In this document: piece by piece, positions 46,601 through 55,303 of the stretch
Position numbering within the stretch: position 1 is the first letter of the stretch
Layout: each line of letters begins with the position of its first letter
Origin: Phytohabitans suffuscus
GTDB lineage: Bacteria; Actinomycetota; Actinomycetes; Mycobacteriales; Micromonosporaceae
Length of the DNA: 64,000 nt
Direction: 5' to 3'
Assembly: GCF_011764565.1 (NCBI RefSeq)
Contig: NZ_AP022871.1
Coordinates: 1,426,001 to 1,490,000 of the forward strand
The notes under the pieces: model-generated
What the model was told of the DNA's origin: nothing
The model's input: only the letters and a program-made list of their open reading frames with translations
Database searches by the model: none
Position numbers and translations under genes: made by a program

Positions 46601-48263
46601 GCCCGCGTACGACGGCGGGTCCGGCGCCGACCCGGCCGCGCGGCTGGACGACATGCCCGGCGAGACCGGCGCACCCTCAGGGAGCGGCGGGCCGGACCAG
46701 CACGGCGCGGAGGCCGAGACGGAGGCGCCCGAGCACGGCGACCCCACCGACGGGGTGGACGGGCCGGTCGCGGAGGCCAGCCCCGACACCGTGCTCCCCG
46801 CGCCCGCCGGGCCCGCCGCCGGCGCGGCCACCGCTCTGCGCGCGCCGACCATGCTCGCGCCGATCGTGCCGCGCGACGGGGCCGGCAAGCGCGACGCGGG
46901 CGGGCCGCCGCAGGTCGGCGCCGGTGGCGACGAACCGGCCGAGGCCACCGACAACGCCCCGGATCCCGAGCAGGTGCTCGCGTCGTACGAGTGGCGCTTC
47001 CACCACGAGACGCTGCGCGAGCTGGTGGAGAACCCCGAGGAGCTGCGCGAGATCCGCGACCGGCTGACCGAGAAGCTGGAGCCGGCCACCGACAACCGCG
47101 CGCGGGCGCGGCTGCTCAGCCTCCGCGCCGTGGTCTCCCGGATCCTCGGCGACCTCGGCAAGGCGCTCTCCGACGGCAAGCTGGCGCTGGCCCACGCCGA
47201 GGCCACCGGCGAGCTGCGGCGGATCGCGATCGCGCAGGCGCGGCTGGCGCACGTGTTGCAGTGGCGGGGCGACTTCGCCGAGGCCGACCGGCTCTTCGAG
47301 GAGGCCAACTCCTCCGAGCTGCCGGACCGCCTGCGCGCCACGATGCACGAGCACGCCGGGCGCTCCAGCTACGACCAGGGCCGCTACATGGAGGCGTGCA
47401 ACCACTTCGAGCGGGCGCTGGAGCTGCGCAAGGTCGAAGACCCGGACCTCATCGCGCGCACCGAGCTGGCCCTCGACGCCGTCTTCAGCAAGGTGGCCGA
47501 GAACGGGTGGGGGCCGTACCCGCGTACCAAGGACGAGATCCTGCAGATCCACCGCCCGCCGGCGCCGGCGTTCCACGACCGGGTGCAGCGCTGGGGGTAC
47601 GCGACCGCGGAGGGTGAGTTCGTCGTGCCGCCCGAGTACGCGGACGTGCAGCCCTTCCGCGACCAGGTGGCCTGGGTGCGCCGCCCGGAGGCGCAGACCT
47701 GGGAGCTGATCGACGAGCAGGGGCAGCAGCTCATCACCGCCTCGGCCGGCTACTTCGGGGTGGGTTCGTTCTCGGACGGGCTGGCCTGGGTGTCCCGCGA
47801 CGGTGCCGGCTCCTGGATCGCGATCGACAAGAGCGGCCGCATCGTGATCCAGGAGGGGTTCGACGACGTACGCCCGTTCCGCCGGGGCATCGCCGCGGTG
47901 CGCAAGGGTGGCTGGGGCGCGGTGGACAAGACCGGCAAGGTGGTGCTGCCGACCCGCTTCTCCGGGTTCGCGACCGCGCTGACCGACGGCCGGTACGTCG
48001 ACGGCTTCACCGACGAGGGTCTGGCCATTGTGGACGGTGGTGGCCGCAAGGGCGTGGTGGACAAGGCCGGCCGGCTGATCGTGCCACCGGTGCACCCGGC
48101 GGTGGTCATCCACCCCGTGGCGTTCCTCGTCGGCAACGGCAAGGGCCAGTGGGGCGCGCTCGACCGCCGGGGTGAGCCGCTGATCGACCCGGTCCACCCC
48201 AGCCGCGGGGATGTGATGGACGAGATAGATCGACTCCTCGCGGATACCAAGCCGGTCCTCTGA
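43672..48263 (+). CDS. Very long low-complexity protein with C-terminal TPR-like and WG repeats (one frameshift in this sequence)
   Basis: Corrected length 1530 aa. The start GTG 43672 has GGGAGG 4 nt upstream; the first residues [20 protein letters not shown] are followed by about 1000 residues of Gly/Pro/Asp/Arg-rich repeats, certainly disordered. One base is missing in the CCCC run at 44103-44106; adding it turns DPRDPV into [11 protein letters not shown] and joins the frames. From about residue 1100 ordered sequence begins: helical TPR-like repeats ([19 protein letters not shown]), then WG repeats ([35 protein letters not shown]) from about 1306 to the end. Its function is unknown; WG repeats form beta structures. 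It may be a scaffold or condensate-forming protein, but this is speculative. There is no signal peptide. Confidence 0.75.
44411..44458 (+). repeat. Four exact 12-nt tandem repeats (GGVS)
   Basis: GGGCGGCGTTTC is repeated four times without change inside the long protein gene, encoding Gly-Gly-Val-Ser units. Confidence 0.9.
45327..45521 (+). repeat. Thirteen 15-nt repeats encoding Tyr-rich pentapeptides
   Basis: Thirteen consecutive 15-nt units encode variants of YDQPG/YEQPA, so Tyr occurs every fifth residue. The units vary at third positions and between Asp/Glu and Gly/Ala, which shows that they are not a recent duplication and that the protein pattern is maintained. Confidence 0.88.
45849..46265 (+). 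repeat. Array of PPxDRGGPP-type octapeptide repeats
   Basis: About seventeen approximate 24-nt units encode [12 protein letters not shown] peptides with alternating Pro clusters and Asp-Arg or Asp-His pairs. It is part of the same disordered region as the Tyr repeats. Confidence 0.8.
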
Positions 48264-48264
48264 G

Positions 48265-48270
48265 TAGGTT
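48265..48270 (+). promoter_or_regulatory. Candidate -10 box (TAGGTT) for leaderless aldo/keto reductase mRNA
   Basis: TAGGTT stands 7 nt before ATG 48278, immediately after the stop of the long repeat protein. Confidence 0.4.
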
Positions 48271-48277
48271 AGGGGCC

Positions 48278-49275
48278 ATGGAGTTCCGTCACCTTGGCCG
48301 TTCCGGCATGCTCGTCAGCGAGATCTCGTACGGCAACTGGATCACCCACGGCTCCCAGGTCGAGGAGGAGGCCGCGCTCGCCTGCGTGCGGGCCGCACTC
48401 GACGTGGGCATCACCACCTTCGACACCGCCGACGTGTACGCGGGCACCCGCGCCGAGTCGGTGCTCGGCCGCGCGCTCAAGGGCGAGCGCCGCGAGGGCT
48501 GGAGATCTTCACGAAGGTCTACTGGCCGACCGGCCCCGGCCCGAACGACCGCAGCCTCTCCCGCAAGCACATCATGGAGTCCATCAACGGCTCGCTGCGC
48601 CGGCTGCAGACCGACCACGTCGACCTGTACCAGGCGCACCGGTTCGACGTGAGCACGCCGCTGGAGGAGACGATGGAGGCGTTCGCCGACGTCGTGCACT
48701 CCGGCAAGGCGCACTACATCGGCGTATCGGAGTGGAGCGCGGAGCAGATCCGCCAGGGCCACGCGCTGGCCCGCGAGCTGAAGATCCACCTGGTGTCGAG
48801 CCAGCCGCAGTACTCGATCCTGTGGCGCGTCATCGAGCCGGAGGTCGTGCCCACGTGCGAGGAGCTCGGGATCGGCCAGATCGTGTGGTCGCCGATCGCG
48901 CAGGGCGTGCTCACCGGCAAGTACCTGCCCGGCCAGCCGCCGCCCGCCGGGTCGCGCGCCACCGACGAGAAGTCGGGTGCGGGCTTCATCGCCCGGTTCC
49001 TGAACGACGAGGTGCTCGCCACGGTCCAGCGGCTCAAGCCGATCGCCGAGGGCGCCGGCCTCACGATGGCCCAGCTCGCGATCGCCTGGGTGCTGCAAAA
49101 CCCGAACGTCTCCTCCGCGATCGTCGGCGCCACCCGCCCCGAGCAGGTGCACGACAACGCAAAGGCGGCCGGTGTGAAGCTCGACGCCGACGTGCTGAAG
49201 GCGATCGACGAGGTGGTCAACCCCGTCGTCGAGCGCGACCCCGGCAAGACCGCCCAGGTCGCCCGCCGCCCGTAA
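48278..49275 (+). CDS. Aldo/keto reductase (one frameshift in this sequence)
   Basis: NADPH-dependent oxidoreductase with a TIM-barrel fold, 332 aa once corrected. [20 protein letters not shown] is the usual start; [20 protein letters not shown] holds the catalytic Asp and Tyr; after the break, [20 protein letters not shown] (catalytic His), [10 protein letters not shown] and the NADP-binding end [14 protein letters not shown]. Between GERREG and the second part one C is missing at 48499: GGCTGG should be GGCCTGG, giving [16 protein letters not shown]. It resembles the Kv-beta/YghZ-like subgroup; the substrate is unknown. A 56-bp repeat copy follows. Confidence 0.85.
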
Positions 49276-49281
49276 CCCCAA

Positions 49282-49319
49282 GGTCGACGGTCCAGACCCC
49301 GGTCGACGGTCCAGACCCC
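49282..49319 (+). repeat. Two exact 19-nt tandem repeats after the aldo/keto reductase gene
   Basis: GGTCGACGGTCCAGACCCC occurs twice in direct succession, 6 nt after the stop codon and just before a 56-bp repeat copy. Confidence 0.85.
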
Positions 49320-49330
49320 GAAAGATCCGG

Positions 49331-49386
49331 GCTACCGCGACGCCCGCGGTGGTCCGGACCGTTGCTCCCGCGGCCTCGCCCTGCGC
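49331..49386 (+). repeat. 56-bp 3'-end repeat, copy 3
   Basis: Begins GCTACCGCGACGCCCGCGGT, 55 nt after the aldo/keto reductase stop, in its sense orientation. Unlike copies 1 and 5 it is not followed by the 48-bp hairpin. Confidence 0.85.
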
Positions 49387-49413
49387 GGTTCGACAGCCCC
49401 ACCCAGCCTGTTC

Positions 49414-49449
49414 GCTCCGGTCGGCCGGCGAAAGCCGGCCGACCGGAGC
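49414..49449. terminator. Perfect 16-bp hairpin with GAAA tetraloop
   Basis: GCTCCGGTCGGCCGGC pairs without mismatch to GCCGGCCGACCGGAGC around GAAA, a GNRA-type stable loop. It lies between the convergent reductase and protease genes, 74 nt before the protease stop, and is probably a bidirectional terminator. Confidence 0.75.
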
Positions 49450-49523
49450 CACGCGCATCAGCGCCGCCCGCGTCGCGCGAGCCGTGGTCGAGCCGCGCGG
49501 GCGCGGCTCCCGGTAGCTCCCAC

Positions 49524-50285
49524 TCAGGACCAGAAACGGATCAGCGCGAAACCGTCGTCTCTCAGCCATTCAGGGAGGCCGAAGGCCGAGCCGACCGCGT
49601 TGACGCCGCCGAAGAACCAGCCGCTGATGCGCGGGTTCCACAGCAGGGCGAAGAGCAGGATGAAGCCGTACGGCGCGAGGATGTCGTAGCCGCGCTTCCA
49701 CTGCGGCGAGAGCCACGGCTGGATGATGTTGCCACCGTCCAGGCCCGGGACCGGCATCAGGTTGAGCACGCTGGCGGTGAGCTGGAGGAAGCAGAGCAGC
49801 GCGACCGCGGCCCAGAAGTCGTGATGTGCCATCACGTCGACGCCGACCGCGAACGGGATCACCAGCAGCAGCGCGAAGACGACGTTGGTCGCGGGACCGG
49901 CGAGGCTCACCAGCGTGTGCCGCAGCCGCCCGGGTATCTCGTGCCGGTCGATCCACACCGCGCCGCCGGGCAGGCCGATGCCGCCCAGCAGCACGACCGC
50001 CACCGGCAGCACGATCGAGAGCAGCGGGTGGCTGTACTTGAGCGGGTTGAGCGTCAGGTAGCCGCGGTGGGCGACGTTGCGGTCGCCGGCCACGAACGCG
50101 ACGACCGCGTGCGCGTACTCGTGGATGCAGAGCGAGACCAGCCAGCCGGAGACGACGAAGAGGAACACGTCGAGGCGGACGTTGCCGAACTCGACCCACG
50201 TCATCCAGCCGCTGGTCAGGAACAGTGCGACCAGGCACAGGAAGACCGCGCTCGGCCGGAACGCCTCGCGCGGGATGCCAGCCAC
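49524..50285 (-). CDS. Site-2-protease-type membrane metalloprotease (M50)
   Basis: 253-aa integral membrane protein. The zinc site is LVSLCIHEYAHAVVAFVAGD (HExxH within a helix), with the third ligand in LMPVPGLDGGNII (N-x-x-P-x-x-x-L-D-G), as in S2P/SpoIVFB-like proteases that cut within membranes. Other helices include VFLCLVALFLTSGWMTWVEF and YGFILLFALLWNP. I chose GTG 50285, preceded by GGAGG at 6 nt; an earlier GTG (50312) overlaps the upstream stop. No PDZ domain is present. The substrate is unknown. It follows the 66-aa gene, with which it is probably co-transcribed. Confidence 0.87.
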   Translation of the reverse strand: MAGIPREAFRPSAVFLCLVALFLTSGWMTWVEFGNVRLDVFLFVVSGWLVSLCIHEYAHAVVAFVAGDRNVAHRGYLTLNPLKYSHPLLSIVLPVAVVLLGGIGLPGGAVWIDRHEIPGRLRHTLVSLAGPATNVVFALLLVIPFAVGVDVMAHHDFWAAVALLCFLQLTASVLNLMPVPGLDGGNIIQPWLSPQWKRGYDILAPYGFILLFALLWNPRISGWFFGGVNAVGSAFGLPEWLRDDGFALIRFWS

Positions 50286-50308
50286 CGTCAGCCTCCGCGG
50301 GCCCAGGC

Positions 50309-50509
50309 TCACTCGGCGCTCGGCAGCAGGCTCATCTTGTACTCGACGCGGTCCTCCTCCACCAGGACCACCGAGGTCACACCGGCGGTGGCCAGCTCGC
50401 GCCAGGTCTGGCCGATCCAGGACTCGGCGTCGGCCTGGCTGCCGAACTGCTCGGCCGGCCCGGCCACCGCCCGCCCGTCCGTGCCTTCGTACCGCCAGCT
50501 CCACGGCAT
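50309..50509 (-). CDS. Small conserved actinobacterial protein
   Basis: 66-aa acidic protein beginning MPWSWRYEGTDGRAVAG, with SQADAESWIGQTWRELATAG and a beta-strand-like end VVLVEEDRVEYKMSL. I recall similar short proteins from many actinobacteria, with no known function. An in-frame ATG at 50527 would add six residues; the homologue-like start is MPWSW. It is directly upstream of the M50 protease gene. Confidence 0.72.
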   Translation of the reverse strand: MPWSWRYEGTDGRAVAGPAEQFGSQADAESWIGQTWRELATAGVTSVVLVEEDRVEYKMSLLPSAE

Positions 50510-50580
50510 TTTCGAACCCCCATCCACCCGACGACCCCCGCCAGCCTAGTGCCCCGGCTACCGCGTTCAGGCGACCGATC

Positions 50581-50586
50581 TAAGGT
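50581..50586 (+). promoter_or_regulatory. Candidate -10 box (TAAGGT) for leaderless cobUT mRNA
   Basis: TAAGGT stands 7 nt before ATG 50594. No cobalamin riboswitch is visible in the roughly 80 bp between the divergent genes. Confidence 0.4.
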
Positions 50587-50593
50587 ACGGAGC

Positions 50594-52282
50594 ATGTCCG
50601 TTGAGGGGTGGCGTACCGCACTGGTGCTCGGTGGCATCCGGTCCGGCAAGTCGGAGTTCGCCGAGTCGCTGGTGAGCAAGGCGCCCGTTGTCCGTTATGT
50701 GGCGACCGGTACGTCCAATGGCGACGACCCGGAGTGGACCGCACGCATCGAGGCCCATCGCGAGCGGCGCCCGGGTTCGTGGGTCACCGAGGAGGTCGGT
50801 CCCGACCCCGCCCTGCTCGTCGAGCTGATCGCCGCGGCCGGGCCGAGCGAGACGCTGCTCGTCGACGACCTGGGCGGCTGGGTGACCGGGCGGCTGCCGG
50901 AGGCCGGCCGGCCCGACGCGCTCGCCGACGCCGTGCGCGGCTGCCGCGCCCGGCTTGTGGTGGTCAGCCCCGAGGTGGGGCTCTCGCTCGTGCCGACCAC
51001 GAAGGCGGGGCGGGCGTTCGCGGACGCGCTCGGCCGGGCCAACCGGGCGGTCGCCGAGGCGAGCGACGCGGTCGCGCTGGTCGTCGCCGGCCAGCCCAGC
51101 TGGCTCAAGCTCGACGACGCCACGGCGCGGCCGGTCGCGCTGCCCGAGGTGATCACGCCGGTGACCGCGTCCGCCCCGGTCCCGTCGCCCACCAACGGCG
51201 CGGCCCCGGCGCCGGTGCTCACGGACGCGCTCACCGCGCCCACGATGACGCTCCCGATGGTCTCCACCGGGCTAATGATCCAGCCGGGCATGGACCTGCC
51301 GATGCCCGACGAGTACGCCGGACCGCAGGCCACCGACCGGCTCGCCACGCTCGACGTCGCCGGCCCCGGGCTGGGCGCGCTGGCCGAGGTGGTGTCGTTC
51401 GCGGCCGGTACCCAGGGGGTCGCCGTTCCGGTGCCGTGGCAGTCGGTGCGCGTACTCCTGCTGCGGGGTGACCACGACGGCGGTGCCTCGGCCGGCACCG
51501 CGGAGGGTGAGTCGACCCGGCGGGCCGAAGCGGCGCGGGCCGGCGAGGGCGCGCTGGCGCGCCTGGCCGCGGAGGCCGGCGCGAGCCTGCAGGTGGTGGC
51601 GGCGCCGGGCGCGGCGCCGATCGAGGAGGGCCCGGCGCTCGCCCCCGACCAGGTGGACGCGGCGCTGCGGTTCGGCTGGCGGCTCGCCGAGGAGGCCGTC
51701 GACTCCGGGGTCGACCTGATCGTGCTGGCCGCCTGCGGCAGCGGCACCGAGGCCGCGGCCGCGGCCGTGCTCGCGGCGGGTGCCGGCGCCGAGCCGTCGA
51801 CCGTGCTCGGCCGCGTGGTGACGCCGGGCGGGCGGATCGACGACGCCGCCTGGATGACCCGCTGCGCGACCGTGCGGGACGCGATGCACCGCATCCGCGA
51901 GACCCCGCGCGGCGCCAAGGAGATCCTGTCCGAGCTGGCCGGCGGCGACATCGCGATCGCCACCGGCGTGCTGCTCGGCGCGACCGCCCGCCGTACCCCC
52001 GTGCTGCTCGACGGGCCGGTCGGCGTGGCGGCCGCGATCGCCAGCCGCGACCTGGCCGGCCAGGCCCGGCACTGGTGCCTGCTGCCCGACCACGGCGGCG
52101 ACCCGGCGGTCAAGCTCGCCGCCGACGTGCTGGGCCTCAAGCCGCTGCTCGACCTCCGCCTCGGCCTCGGCGAGGGGGCGACGTCGCTGGCCGCGCTGCC
52201 GCTGCTGCGCGCGGCGCTGAGCCTGGCCTCCGCGCTGCCCGCGCACCCGGCGACCGCCCTCGCGGCGCCCGACGGTGCCTGA
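50594..52282 (+). CDS. Fused adenosylcobinamide kinase (CobU) and DMB phosphoribosyltransferase (CobT)
   Basis: 562-aa protein joining two steps of cobalamin nucleotide-loop assembly. The N-terminal 175 residues are CobU: LVLGGIRSGKS (P-loop, 13-20), VRYVATGTSNGDDPEW and LLVDDLGGWVT. A Pro/Ala linker (ITPVTASAPVPSPTNGAAPA) leads to CobT, which transfers phosphoribose from nicotinate mononucleotide to dimethylbenzimidazole: VVSFAAGTQGVAVPVPW, GVDLIVLAACGSGTE, LLDGPVGVAAAIA and the catalytic Glu in LGLGEGATSLAALPLL (GEG about 526-528). The CobT half is divergent in its first part. It overlaps cobS by 8 nt. Confidence 0.85.
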   Translation: MSVEGWRTALVLGGIRSGKSEFAESLVSKAPVVRYVATGTSNGDDPEWTARIEAHRERRPGSWVTEEVGPDPALLVELIAAAGPSETLLVDDLGGWVTGRLPEAGRPDALADAVRGCRARLVVVSPEVGLSLVPTTKAGRAFADALGRANRAVAEASDAVALVVAGQPSWLKLDDATARPVALPEVITPVTASAPVPSPTNGAAPAPVLTDALTAPTMTLPMVSTGLMIQPGMDLPMPDEYAGPQATDRLATLDVAGPGLGALAEVVSFAAGTQGVAVPVPWQSVRVLLLRGDHDGGASAGTAEGESTRRAEAARAGEGALARLAAEAGASLQVVAAPGAAPIEEGPALAPDQVDAALRFGWRLAEEAVDSGVDLIVLAACGSGTEAAAAAVLAAGAGAEPSTVLGRVVTPGGRIDDAAWMTRCATVRDAMHRIRETPRGAKEILSELAGGDIAIATGVLLGATARRTPVLLDGPVGVAAAIASRDLAGQARHWCLLPDHGGDPAVKLAADVLGLKPLLDLRLGLGEGATSLAALPLLRAALSLASALPAHPATALAAPDGA

Positions 52283-53048
52283 CGGCGGGCGGTTCACGGC
52301 CGGGGCGCGGCTCGCGGTAACGACGTTCACGGTCCTGCCGGTGCGGGCCGGCCGGGTCGACCGGGACACCGGCGGCGTGGCGATGTCGCTCGCCGCTGGC
52401 GTGGGCGCGGCCCTCGGCGCGGCGCTGGCCGGCGTGCTGCTGGCGCTCGCCGCGGCCGGCGCGCCGCCGCTGGTCGCCGGCGCGGTCACCGTCGCGCTCG
52501 CCGCGCTGCTCACCCGCGGCCTGCACCTGGACGGGCTGGCCGACACCACCGACGCGCTCGGCTCGTACCGCTCGGGTGCGGCCGCGCTCGACATCATGAA
52601 GAAGCCGGACGTCGGCCCGTTCGGCGTGGCCGCGCTGGTGCTCGCGCTGCTCGTGCAGGCCGCCGCCCTGGGGGCGCTCGCGTCCCGACCGTGGACCGCC
52701 ACGCTCGCCGCCGTGGTCACCGCCACCGCGGCCGGGCGCCTCGCCGCCACCTGGGCCTGCCGCCGCGGGATACCGGCCGCCCGGCCGGAAGGGCTGGGCG
52801 CGCTCGTGGCCGGCACGGTGGGACCGGTCGCGCTCGCGGTCGGCACCGCCGCCGTCGTGGCCGTGGCCGCCGCCGCGGTGCCGGGCCGCCCGTGGCAGGG
52901 GCCGGTCGCCGTCGCCGCCGCCCTCGCCGCCTCACTCGCGCTCACCCGCCACGTGGTACGCCGAGTGGGCGGAATCACCGGCGACGTCCTCGGCGCCGCG
53001 ATCGAGGTGACCACCACGCTCACGTACGTGGGAGTGGCACTCTACTGA
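52275..53048 (+). CDS. cobS: Adenosylcobinamide-GDP ribazoletransferase (cobalamin synthase)
   Basis: 257-aa membrane enzyme that joins adenosylcobinamide-GDP with alpha-ribazole to complete cobalamin. The family signature TRGLHLDGLADTTDALGSY is present, along with ALDIMKKPDVGPFGVAALVL. About six or seven helices follow, all Ala/Val-rich. It starts inside the end of cobUT, consistent with one operon for the last steps of the pathway. No other cob genes lie in the window. Confidence 0.92.
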   Translation: MPDGGRFTAGARLAVTTFTVLPVRAGRVDRDTGGVAMSLAAGVGAALGAALAGVLLALAAAGAPPLVAGAVTVALAALLTRGLHLDGLADTTDALGSYRSGAAALDIMKKPDVGPFGVAALVLALLVQAAALGALASRPWTATLAAVVTATAAGRLAATWACRRGIPAARPEGLGALVAGTVGPVALAVGTAAVVAVAAAAVPGRPWQGPVAVAAALAASLALTRHVVRRVGGITGDVLGAAIEVTTTLTYVGVALY

Positions 53049-53097
53049 CGTCGTGGGGGACGGACGGGGCGGCGGACAGCGGGTAACGTTCGTGGGC

Positions 53098-54033
53098 GTG
53101 GGAGAGCCCGACGACGCGCTGATCCTGCCCGTTCCCGAGGCGGTGTCGGCCACCTACCTGGTGCCCGTCGCGACCCCGCCAGACGAGCCCGCCGTGCTGG
53201 CCGACATGGCCGCCCGAGCGGTCGACCGCGTGGTGTCGGGGGCAGCCCGTGACCTGGCCAAGCAGATGCTCGCCGGGCCGCTGATGACGATCGAGGCGCG
53301 CGAGGTCGACGACCTGCCGCGGCTGCCGCTCGACCTGCTGTCGGCCTTCGGCGCCGACGATGGCCAGGTGACGCGGGTGGCCGACGCCACGCACGTGGTC
53401 ACGGTCAGCGCCGGCTTCCGGCCCGGCTGGCCGCCCGCCCACGAGTGGAGCGCCCGCGCGGTGGCCGCCGCGCTCGCCGGTGTGCTGGGCTCCGACCTGA
53501 TCGACGCGTTCCAGACCCAGGTGCTCACCGTCGACACGGCCCTGCGCTCGCTGCCCGACGCCGAGGGGCGGGTGCGGCTCACCGACTGGATCCTGATTCC
53601 GTACTCGCCGGGCGACAACCCGGGCGAGGGCATGTGGTTCACGACCAAGGGGCTGGGCCGCTTCGGCCTGCTGGAGCTCCAGACGCACGAGGTGCCGCCG
53701 CAGCTGACGCGGGGCTGGGGCGCGACCCTCACCGGCGTGGCGCGGCGGCTGCTGCGCACCTGGAGCGACGCACTGGAGCCACCCGGCGAGCCGGCGTTCC
53801 TGCCGTTCCCGGCCACGGTGACGGTGACCGGCCACGACATCGCCGTGGCGTACGGCGCACCGCCGGAAAAGGGCTCCGACCGCGCCGCCGAGCTGTCGCT
53901 CACGCTCGACCCGAGCCCCAACCCGGACGCCGACTCGTTCCTGACCGTCGCACCGCCCGAGCACTACCAGGGGCTGCCGGGCACCTACTACACGCGGGTC
54001 TGCGCCACCCTGTTCGGCGACCCCGTCCGCTGA
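53098..54033 (+). CDS. Hypothetical protein
   Basis: 311-aa soluble protein of unknown function. It starts MGEPDDALILPVPEAVSATY; the middle has FRPGWPPAHEWSARAVAAAL and RLTDWILIPYSPGDNPGEGM followed by WFTTKGLGRFGLLELQTHEV; the C-terminus is GLPGTYYTRVCATLFGDPV. It could be an alpha/beta protein that suppresses or senses stress, but no motif allows an assignment. GTG 53098 is preceded by TAACGT at 8 nt; an in-frame GTG 53053 would add 15 Gly/Arg-rich residues. It converges on gcvT with a 21-bp gap. Confidence 0.72.
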   Translation: MGEPDDALILPVPEAVSATYLVPVATPPDEPAVLADMAARAVDRVVSGAARDLAKQMLAGPLMTIEAREVDDLPRLPLDLLSAFGADDGQVTRVADATHVVTVSAGFRPGWPPAHEWSARAVAAALAGVLGSDLIDAFQTQVLTVDTALRSLPDAEGRVRLTDWILIPYSPGDNPGEGMWFTTKGLGRFGLLELQTHEVPPQLTRGWGATLTGVARRLLRTWSDALEPPGEPAFLPFPATVTVTGHDIAVAYGAPPEKGSDRAAELSLTLDPSPNPDADSFLTVAPPEHYQGLPGTYYTRVCATLFGDPVR

Positions 54034-54054
54034 GCGCCCGCGCCCGGCCGGCGC

Positions 54055-55142
54055 TCAGCGCACCTGTGGCTTCACGAAGGGCGGCTTGACCACGCGCATC
54101 TTCGAGCGGCGGCCGCGCACGTCGACCTCCACCTCGGCCCCGTCGGCGAGGCCGGCCGCGGTGTCGAGCAGCGCGAGCCCGATGCCGAGCTTGCGGGTCG
54201 GCGAGAACGTACCGCTGGTCACCTCGCCGACCTCGTCGTCGCCGACCAGCACCCGCATGTGGGCGCGCGGGATGCCCCGGTCGAGCGCCTCCAGCCCGCG
54301 CAGCGTGCGCCGCGGGCCGGCCGCCTTCTCGGCGAGCAGCGCGTCCCGCCCCAGAACGCGGGCTTGTCCCAGCCGACCGCCCAGCCGACCCGGCCCTGCA
54401 CCGGCGTGATGTCGGGGCTCAGGTCCTGCCCGTGCAGCGCGTACCCCATCTCGGTGCGCAGCGTGTCGCGGGCGCCGAGGCCGCACGCCCGCAGATCGGG
54501 GGTGGCCGCGAAGAGCCGGTCCCACACCTCGACCGCCCGCCCGGCCGGCACCACCAGCTCGTACCCGTGCTCGCCCGTGTACCCCGTACGGCACACCACC
54601 AGGTCGTCCACAGTGGCGAAGCTCATGTAGTCGTGGTCGGTGGGCAGACCGAGGGCGGCGACCGCCTCGGTCGAGCGGGGGCCCTGCACGGCCAGCACCG
54701 CGTACCCCTCGTGCTCGTCGGTGACCGTGACCGACGGCGGCGCCGCCGCCTGGAGGCGGCGCACGACCTCGGCGGTGTTGGCCGCGTTCGGGATCAGGAA
54801 GACGTGGTCGTCGGCGTGCAGGTAGGCGATGATGTCGTCGACCGTGCCGCCGGTCGCCTCGTCGCAGCAGAGCGTGTACTGCGCCCGGCCCGGCCCGATC
54901 CGGCCCAGGTCGTTGGTGAGGCAGGAGTTGACGAAGCCGGCGGCGCCCGGCCCGGTCACCCTGGCCTTGCCCAGGTGGGAGACGTCGAAGACGCCGACCG
55001 CCTCGCGCACCGCCGCGTGCTCGCGCAGTACGCCGCCGCCGGCGTACTCCAGGGGCATGTCCCACCCGCCGAAGGCGGCGAACTTCGCGCCCAGCGCGGA
55101 ATGCCGCTCGTGCAGCGGCGAGCGCCGCAGGTCCGCGCTCAC
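54055..55142 (-). CDS. gcvT: Aminomethyltransferase, glycine cleavage T protein (one frameshift in this sequence)
   Basis: 362-aa (corrected) folate enzyme of the glycine cleavage system. Landmarks: [92 protein letters not shown]. After DKPAFWG the frame breaks at the CCCC run 54349-54352; adding one base gives [15 protein letters not shown] and continues to [10 protein letters not shown] at 54055. GTG 55142 is my start by comparison with the family. The H and P proteins are not in the window. The break is probably a sequence error. Confidence 0.87.
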
Positions 55143-55303
55143 GGCCGTTCCCGCCTGGTCACGGACGGCCGCGAGCCTCCCGGAAGGCCGCACCTGATGA
55201 TTGCCTCGCTGCGCTCGGTCATGGGTGGCAACTTACCCAAGGTTCACTGTGTGGTTAGCATCGGCGGGACACCAGCCAGCGCGAGACCCGCCGGAGCCGC
55301 CGA

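Noticed and set aside
50510..50593. A cobalamin riboswitch upstream of cobUT
   Set aside because: The intergenic space is about 80 bp, too short, and no B12-box-like sequence was seen; a -10 box stands right at the start codon.
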